From Bacteroidota bacterium (GTDB lineage Bacteria; Bacteroidota; Bacteroidia; Chitinophagales; Chitinophagaceae), in contig VGFQ01000009.1 in NCBI GenBank assembly GCA_016868815.1, forward strand, positions 1 through 64,000: a DNA stretch of 64,000 nucleotides, given 5' to 3'. Made by a program: the position numbers and the translations under genes. The stretch's first letter is position 1. The number at the start of each line of letters is the position of its first letter. Below, one piece after another: positions 59,387 through 64,000 of this stretch. The notes below the pieces were generated by a model that searched no databases, was not told the origin of the DNA, and saw nothing but the letters and a program-made list of their open reading frames with translations.

Positions 59387-60724
59387 TTAGTAGCGATAGA
59401 GTTCTGGCTTGAAGGGCCCATCTTTCTTCACGCCTAGGTATTCCTCTTGCTCGGCGGTCAGTTCTTCTAATTCTACACCGATCTTGGAGAGGTGCAGCCT
59501 GGCTACTTTCTCGTCGAGATGCTTTGGCAACACATAGACCTTGTTCTCGTAGTTGGTGTGGTTCTTCCACAGTTCTATCTGAGCAAGGGTCTGGTTGGTG
59601 AAGGAGTTACTCATCACGAAACTGGGGTGCCCCGTGGCGCAGCCCAGGTTGACGAGGCGGCCTTCAGCAAGCAGTATGATGTCCTTGCCTTCTATGTTGT
59701 AGATGTCGACCTGAGGCTTGATGGTATCCTGCGTGTGGCCGTAGTGCGTATTCAGCCAGGCCACATCTATTTCGATATCGAAATGCCCGATGTTGCAGAC
59801 GATGGCCTTATCTTTCATGGCACGGAAATGGCGCTCTGTAATCAGGTCTCGACATCCGGAGGCCGTCACTACAATATCTGCCTCTTTCACGGCATCCACC
59901 ATCTTCTTGACTTCATAGCCGTCCATGGCGGCCTGCAGGGCGCAGATGGGGTCGATCTCTGTGACGATCACCCGGCACCCCGCGCCGGAGAGCGAGGCGG
60001 CCGAGCCCTTGCCCACATCTCCATAGCCACCTACCACGGCCACCTTTCCAGCCAGCATCACATCTGTAGCCCGGCGGATGGCATCTACCAGCGACTCTTT
60101 ACAACCATACTTGTTGTCGAACTTGGACTTGGTGACCGAGTCGTTCACGTTGATGGCAGGCATCGGCAAGGTGCCCTTGGCAACCCGCTCATACAGACGG
60201 TGTACCCCGGTCGTCGTCTCTTCAGAGATGCCTTTTACATGCTGTACTAACTCTGGATACTTGTCCAGCACGACGTTTGTGAGATCTCCTCCATCGTCTA
60301 AAATCATATTCAACGGACGGTCGGCACCACTAAAGAACAGCGTCTGCTCAATGCACCAGTCGGCCTCTTCGATACTCTGTCCCTTCCAGGCAAACACGCC
60401 GATACCTGCCGCAGCTATAGCGGCGGCGGCATGATCCTGCGTGGAAAAAATGTTACAAGAGCTCCATTTGACTTCGGCACCCAGGGCAACCAGCGTCTCA
60501 ATCAGCACGGCAGTCTGAATGGTCATATGCAGACAGCCCGCAATGCGAGCACCCTTTAAAGGCTGTTGGGGACCATACTCTGCACGGAGTGCCATCAGCC
60601 CCGGCATCTCGGCCTCGGCAAGTCGTATCTCCTTGCGTCCCCATTCCGCCAGGCTGATATCCTTGACTTTGTACGGTAGTGAAAAATCGATCTGTGAAAT
60701 TGTTAAGCTGGACATGCTTGTCAT
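59387..60724 (-). CDS. ahcY: Adenosylhomocysteinase
   Basis: Hydrolyses S-adenosylhomocysteine to adenosine and homocysteine, relieving product inhibition of methyltransferases such as those in this window. The 445-residue protein has the N-terminal [20 protein letters not shown] block, the NAD-binding [17 protein letters not shown], the substrate-binding [13 protein letters not shown], and the C-terminal [19 protein letters not shown] and the final PELYRY. A TATTTTTA element on the minus strand (60735-60742) ends 10 bases before the ATG; the second ATG at 60715 is possible. Confidence 0.97.
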   Translation of the reverse strand: MTSMSSLTISQIDFSLPYKVKDISLAEWGRKEIRLAEAEMPGLMALRAEYGPQQPLKGARIAGCLHMTIQTAVLIETLVALGAEVKWSSCNIFSTQDHAAAAIAAAGIGVFAWKGQSIEEADWCIEQTLFFSGADRPLNMILDDGGDLTNVVLDKYPELVQHVKGISEETTTGVHRLYERVAKGTLPMPAINVNDSVTKSKFDNKYGCKESLVDAIRRATDVMLAGKVAVVGGYGDVGKGSAASLSGAGCRVIVTEIDPICALQAAMDGYEVKKMVDAVKEADIVVTASGCRDLITERHFRAMKDKAIVCNIGHFDIEIDVAWLNTHYGHTQDTIKPQVDIYNIEGKDIILLAEGRLVNLGCATGHPSFVMSNSFTNQTLAQIELWKNHTNYENKVYVLPKHLDEKVARLHLSKIGVELEELTAEQEEYLGVKKDGPFKPELYRY

Positions 60725-60819
60725 AATTTAATTGTAAAAATAAACCCTTCTGTCCGGAATATGAAGTCTTGTTGACCGTAACTCCACCCTATAGCTTAAA
60801 TCGGGTATTATGGCAACAT

Positions 60820-61524
60820 TCAAGTATGCAGGCGCCGCGAAGTTTCAAGATGGTCGCGAATGGCCTGTCTGGAAAACCGGATGGCGATGATATATGAGAC
60901 GATAGCCCCTCCAAACAATAACAGGTCTGAAATTGGTTCAGGCACAAATGCCTTGTCTTGCAGGAACAGGAAGAAGTCGTAGAAGCCGTGGAAAAGTGTT
61001 GCCAACAGCAGTCCCAGTCGGATATACGTTTTCTCCCTACCCTCGGTAAAGCGTGCCTTTCCCAGATAGTATCCCATCACGATGCCAAAGCAGGCATGTG
61101 CCGGAACCGACAGAAACATACGCAGGATGGCTGTGCCCATACCGTGTTGCATGACATATAGGATGTTTTCCAGGGTTGCGAAGCCCATCGAAACCATCAC
61201 ACTGTATACGATTCCGTCAAAAGGCTCGTCGAACTCAGGCTTTCGAAAGGCATACTGCTTTACCATCAGGTATTTGCTCCATTCTTCCACGAAGGCAACC
61301 ACCAGGAAGGCTTCCAAGGCTGTACTGAGCAGGCTCTCCGCCATCGAGGCAGAAAGGATGCGCATTCCCAGCATCTCGATTCCCAAAGCCAGCAGGGTGC
61401 TGAAAACACCCAACACAAAGCAGATAAGCAGATGCCTGCGGGGCTCTTTGTTGTAGCTGTCCTTAAAAATGATAAATAAGCTGATGGCGATGCCCGGGGC
61501 GATCGAGAGACCAAAGAGTACCAT
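60820..61524 (-). CDS. PrsW-family intramembrane metalloprotease-like protein
   Basis: A 234-residue membrane protein with about seven helices. It carries the PrsW/CAAX-like motifs: VAFVEEWSKYLMV (EExxK), the central FATLENILYV, and the two His motifs VPAHACFGIVMGYYLG and LFHGFYDFFLFL. In Bacillus PrsW cleaves an anti-sigma factor; no sigma/anti-sigma pair is adjacent here, so the target is unknown. It is divergent from the large exported gene at the right edge. Confidence 0.88.
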   Translation of the reverse strand: MVLFGLSIAPGIAISLFIIFKDSYNKEPRRHLLICFVLGVFSTLLALGIEMLGMRILSASMAESLLSTALEAFLVVAFVEEWSKYLMVKQYAFRKPEFDEPFDGIVYSVMVSMGFATLENILYVMQHGMGTAILRMFLSVPAHACFGIVMGYYLGKARFTEGREKTYIRLGLLLATLFHGFYDFFLFLQDKAFVPEPISDLLLFGGAIVSYIIAIRFSRQAIRDHLETSRRLHT

Positions 61525-61613
61525 AGAATGAATGTAAGCCTTCTCATTGAAATAGAGGTTTCCAGCGACCTTTTGTAGCTTCGCTTACCCAATTCACACA
61601 AAATATTTGAGCC

Positions 61614-64000
61614 ATGCTGCCAAGGGTATTATACCGCTCCATCGTCATCACCTGGGCCAGCCTTTTTGTACAACTACCTGTCCAGGCTCAGTATTTTGGC
61701 GGCAATCCTACCAGTCTTAAGTGGAAGCGCATCGACACCGACACTGTCCGGGTCATCTTCCCAGCCGGCTTAGCGAAGCAGGCCAATCGCATTACAGACA
61801 TCATCCATTACCTGGGCCGTACAACGACCACAAGCCTGGGAAGTCAGATCCGTCCTATCCCGATCGTATTACAACCCCTGCCCGTCGTCTCAAATGCTTA
61901 TGTCGGTCTCGCCCCCTGGCGCAGCGAGTTCTTTCTCACCCCCCCTCAGAACAGCCTTTGGCTTGGGGGACTTCCCTGGACAGACCTGCTGGCTCTGCAT
62001 GAGTACAGGCATGTGCAGCAGTTTATGAACTTTCGAAAAGGGCTGTCCCGATTCGCCTGGATTGTGGCTGGTGAGCAGGGCCAGGCCTTGGCCAACTCAA
62101 TGGCCATTCCGGACTGGTTTTATGAAGGAGATGCTGTCTGGCAGGAGACAGCCCTCTCTTCGCAGGGTCGCGGGCGCCTTCCGGTGTTTTTTAACGGGTA
62201 TAGGAGCCTTTGGCAAGCACAGCGGAAGTATTCGTATATGAAGCTGCGGAATGGCTCCCTCAAAGACTATGTGCCTAACCATTATCAGCTGGGATACCTG
62301 TTGGTCGCACGCGCCAGAGAGCGACACGGGACAGACGTGTGGGCCCGCGTCACTGATCAGGCTGCCCGCTTCAAGCCACTCGTATTTCCCTTCCAGGGCG
62401 CCTTTCGCGTGACCACCGGGCAGTCATTCAAAACCTTTACCCGCGAGGCGCTTGCCCCCCGGGAACAACCCAGTAACATACCGGCCCTCCCCGAAGGACA
62501 ATGGATCACTCGGCAGCCCCGACGCAACGTCGTGGAAGAACACCTGCCCTACGTCATCGGGAAAGACTCTGTCCTGCTGCTCCACAGCTCCTATCGCGAC
62601 ATCCCCGCTTGGCAGCTGTGGCAGCACGGACGCCTTCAGCGCCTGGCCGTGAGGGACATCGCCCTTGACGACTGGTACAGCCATGCCAACGGTTGGATCG
62701 CATACGCGGCCTATCGCCCCGATCCACGCTGGGGATGGCGCCAATATTCGGAGATAGCCCTTCTGGACCTCCACACAGGCGCACGCAGATTTCTGACCAA
62801 CCGAACTCGATACTTCTCTCCAGCCCTCTCCCATGATGCCAGACACATTGCCGCCGTTGAGGTGGCCACGGATGGAAGCTCTGCCTTGCATATCCTAGAT
62901 GCCCGTACCGGAGAAATCGTAGAAAAAATGCCGAATCCGGAGGGATATTTCCTTGCCCATCCTACCTATAGCCAAGATGACACAGAAGTGTACGTCCCTG
63001 TCCGTGGTACCCAAGGCCACATGGCCCTCGCAGCGTTTCGACGCGGCAGCGCGGCACCTCGCATCCTCGTACCTTTCTCGTCCGTTCCCATCGCCTTCCC
63101 CCGGACGGTAGGTACTTCCATTTTGTTCACTGCCTCTTGGCAAGGTCACGACCGGCTGATGTCTGTCGATGTGCGTACAGGTGCCATCACAGAAGTTGCA
63201 TCTGGCTACACTGGTATCTACGGAGCAGCCATCGACACCATCCGAAACATCCTGTACCTGCCCACGGTCACCGCCAGCGGCCAGCGCATCCTTACCCGGA
63301 ACGTCGGAGACGGGAAGCAGCTACCCGACTGGCGAGACCAGACAATGCCCCTCATTGTACCCATCGATGGCCAAGCGCGGAGCCATACACTGGCAGACAG
63401 CATCCCTTCGGTAGCTCGCGCCAGCACCAGACATGCCGCTTTTAACCGCCTGCTAAATATTCATAGCTGGCGACCTTTCTATGATCAGCCCGACTGGACC
63501 TTTTCCTTCTACAGCGAGAATGTGCTGAACACCTTTCGTACAGAGATCTACCATCAGTACAACGAAAATGAAGGCTACAACAAGACAGGCTTTGAAGCCA
63601 GCTATGCCAGCCTCTATCCCTGGATCACTGGCAGCGCATCCTTTACCAATGGTCGCAATGTTACATTCCCAGCGGCAGGTGCTACGCCAGCCAGGACCTA
63701 TCGCTGGGATGAATGGAATGCCAACGCCGGCCTCCGACTCCCGCTCAACCTGACCAGAGGACGAAACTATCGCTACCTGACCCTTGTCACCACCTATAAC
63801 ATCCAGCAGGTCAGATATGAGCAGACGTCTTCCGTCAAGCAGCAAGACAGAGACTTTGCATTTGTACAATCCGCTTTGTCCTGGTCATCCCAATCCCAGC
63901 AAGCTGTCCAGCAGATCTACCCACGCTACGCACAGGTGCTATCGCTCCGCCATCGGGTAGGCATCGGTCAAACGGCAGCCAACCAGTTCCTTGCCTCTGC
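61614..64000 (+). CDS. Large exported protein: HExxH peptidase-like domain, propeller-like repeats and probable barrel (partial)
   Basis: The frame is open from ATG 61614 to the window edge, so at least 795 residues are encoded and the C-terminus is missing. A signal peptide (about 1-25) precedes a peptidase_MA-like region with H129-E-Y-R-H and a downstream glutamate in FYEGDAVWQET, together a plausible zinc site. From about 300 to 600 there are repeated WD/TolB-like propeller strands (SPALSHDARHIAAVEV, HPTYSQDDTEVYVPV). After about 640 the pattern changes to outer membrane beta-strands (FSFYSENVLNTFRTEIYHQY). Similar propeller-containing surface proteins exist in Bacteroidota. Protease activity is inferred from the motif only. 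Confidence 0.8.
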   Translation, partial: MLPRVLYRSIVITWASLFVQLPVQAQYFGGNPTSLKWKRIDTDTVRVIFPAGLAKQANRITDIIHYLGRTTTTSLGSQIRPIPIVLQPLPVVSNAYVGLAPWRSEFFLTPPQNSLWLGGLPWTDLLALHEYRHVQQFMNFRKGLSRFAWIVAGEQGQALANSMAIPDWFYEGDAVWQETALSSQGRGRLPVFFNGYRSLWQAQRKYSYMKLRNGSLKDYVPNHYQLGYLLVARARERHGTDVWARVTDQAARFKPLVFPFQGAFRVTTGQSFKTFTREALAPREQPSNIPALPEGQWITRQPRRNVVEEHLPYVIGKDSVLLLHSSYRDIPAWQLWQHGRLQRLAVRDIALDDWYSHANGWIAYAAYRPDPRWGWRQYSEIALLDLHTGARRFLTNRTRYFSPALSHDARHIAAVEVATDGSSALHILDARTGEIVEKMPNPEGYFLAHPTYSQDDTEVYVPVRGTQGHMALAAFRRGSAAPRILVPFSSVPIAFPRTVGTSILFTASWQGHDRLMSVDVRTGAITEVASGYTGIYGAAIDTIRNILYLPTVTASGQRILTRNVGDGKQLPDWRDQTMPLIVPIDGQARSHTLADSIPSVARASTRHAAFNRLLNIHSWRPFYDQPDWTFSFYSENVLNTFRTEIYHQYNENEGYNKTGFEASYASLYPWITGSASFTNGRNVTFPAAGATPARTYRWDEWNANAGLRLPLNLTRGRNYRYLTLVTTYNIQQVRYEQTSSVKQQDRDFAFVQSALSWSSQSQQAVQQIYPRYAQVLSLRHRVGIGQTAANQFLAS

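Noticed and set aside
1..64000. CRISPR array, rRNA operon, intact insertion sequence or prophage
   Set aside because: No regularly spaced direct repeats, rRNA-like sequence, transposase or phage structural genes were seen; the only mobile-element trace is the recombinase remnant at the tRNA.

Overview
The window looks like chromosome from a free-living member of the phylum Bacteroidota, probably near the Chitinophagaceae. The evidence is two SusC/SusD pairs, lipoproteins with Bacteroidota-style lipoboxes, a TamL-type lipidated Omp85 protein, almost no Shine-Dalgarno sequences, and promoters of the TTTG-N19-TAnnTTTG type. The cleanest promoter of that kind precedes a tRNA-Leu gene. By eye the base composition is GC-rich for the phylum, with strong G/C preference at third codon positions.

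Layout: 1-187 is the end of an unrecognised gene. 416-8975 is a small polysaccharide-utilisation operon: SusC, SusD, a GH27 enzyme with NPCBM and Ig-like domains, and a sulfatase. Against it runs a two-gene operon (12751-8999) with a TAT-exported TIM-barrel isomerase and a large PSCyt1/DUF1549/DUF1553 protein. 13007-14969 holds an NRAMP-universal stress protein fusion whose promoter is overlapped by a perfect 9-4-9 palindrome. 16141-20498 is a second SusC/SusD pair with no enzyme genes, followed by a strong hairpin. 20681-21236 has the tail of a serine recombinase abutting tRNA-Leu(CAG).

21305-39989 is housekeeping: dapD, a heptosyltransferase, cca, a pRiA4b-ORF3-like gene, miaA, an OmpP1/FadL-like porin, a low-complexity lipoprotein, proS, a methyltransferase, truB, tamL, a TrmH-family methylase, rnhA, phzF-like, pyk, pfkA and an RmlD-like reductase. 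Genes are packed tightly and several convergent neighbours overlap by 4-13 bp. 40000-42388 is an arginine deiminase plus CtlX pair that could take arginine to ornithine without ATP. 42482-46166 holds a CrtA-like oxygenase, a GLPGLI-like exported protein, an SDR and a two-domain VOC protein. 46167-46613 looks like decayed gene pieces, including a GH20 hexosaminidase fragment. 46713-52661 is a heavy-metal efflux operon: a His-rich exported protein, a CzcA-type RND pump fused to a TolC-like outer membrane factor, and a lipoprotein adaptor.

52666-57878 is the most intriguing block. It encodes two ATP-grasp proteins, a GCS2-type carboxylate-amine ligase and a class I glutamine amidotransferase in one operon, with a divergent exported-esterase-like hydrolase. 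The set reads as a pathway that makes or remodels a small peptide-like amide of unknown structure. The right end carries a DUF2911 lipoprotein, pdxJ, ahcY, a PrsW-family protease, and a large exported protein cut by the window edge that joins an HExxH metallopeptidase-like domain to a propeller-like and probably beta-barrel C-terminus.

A recurrent feature is a -7 promoter element only 3-8 bases before the start codon of several genes, which predicts leaderless or nearly leaderless transcripts.
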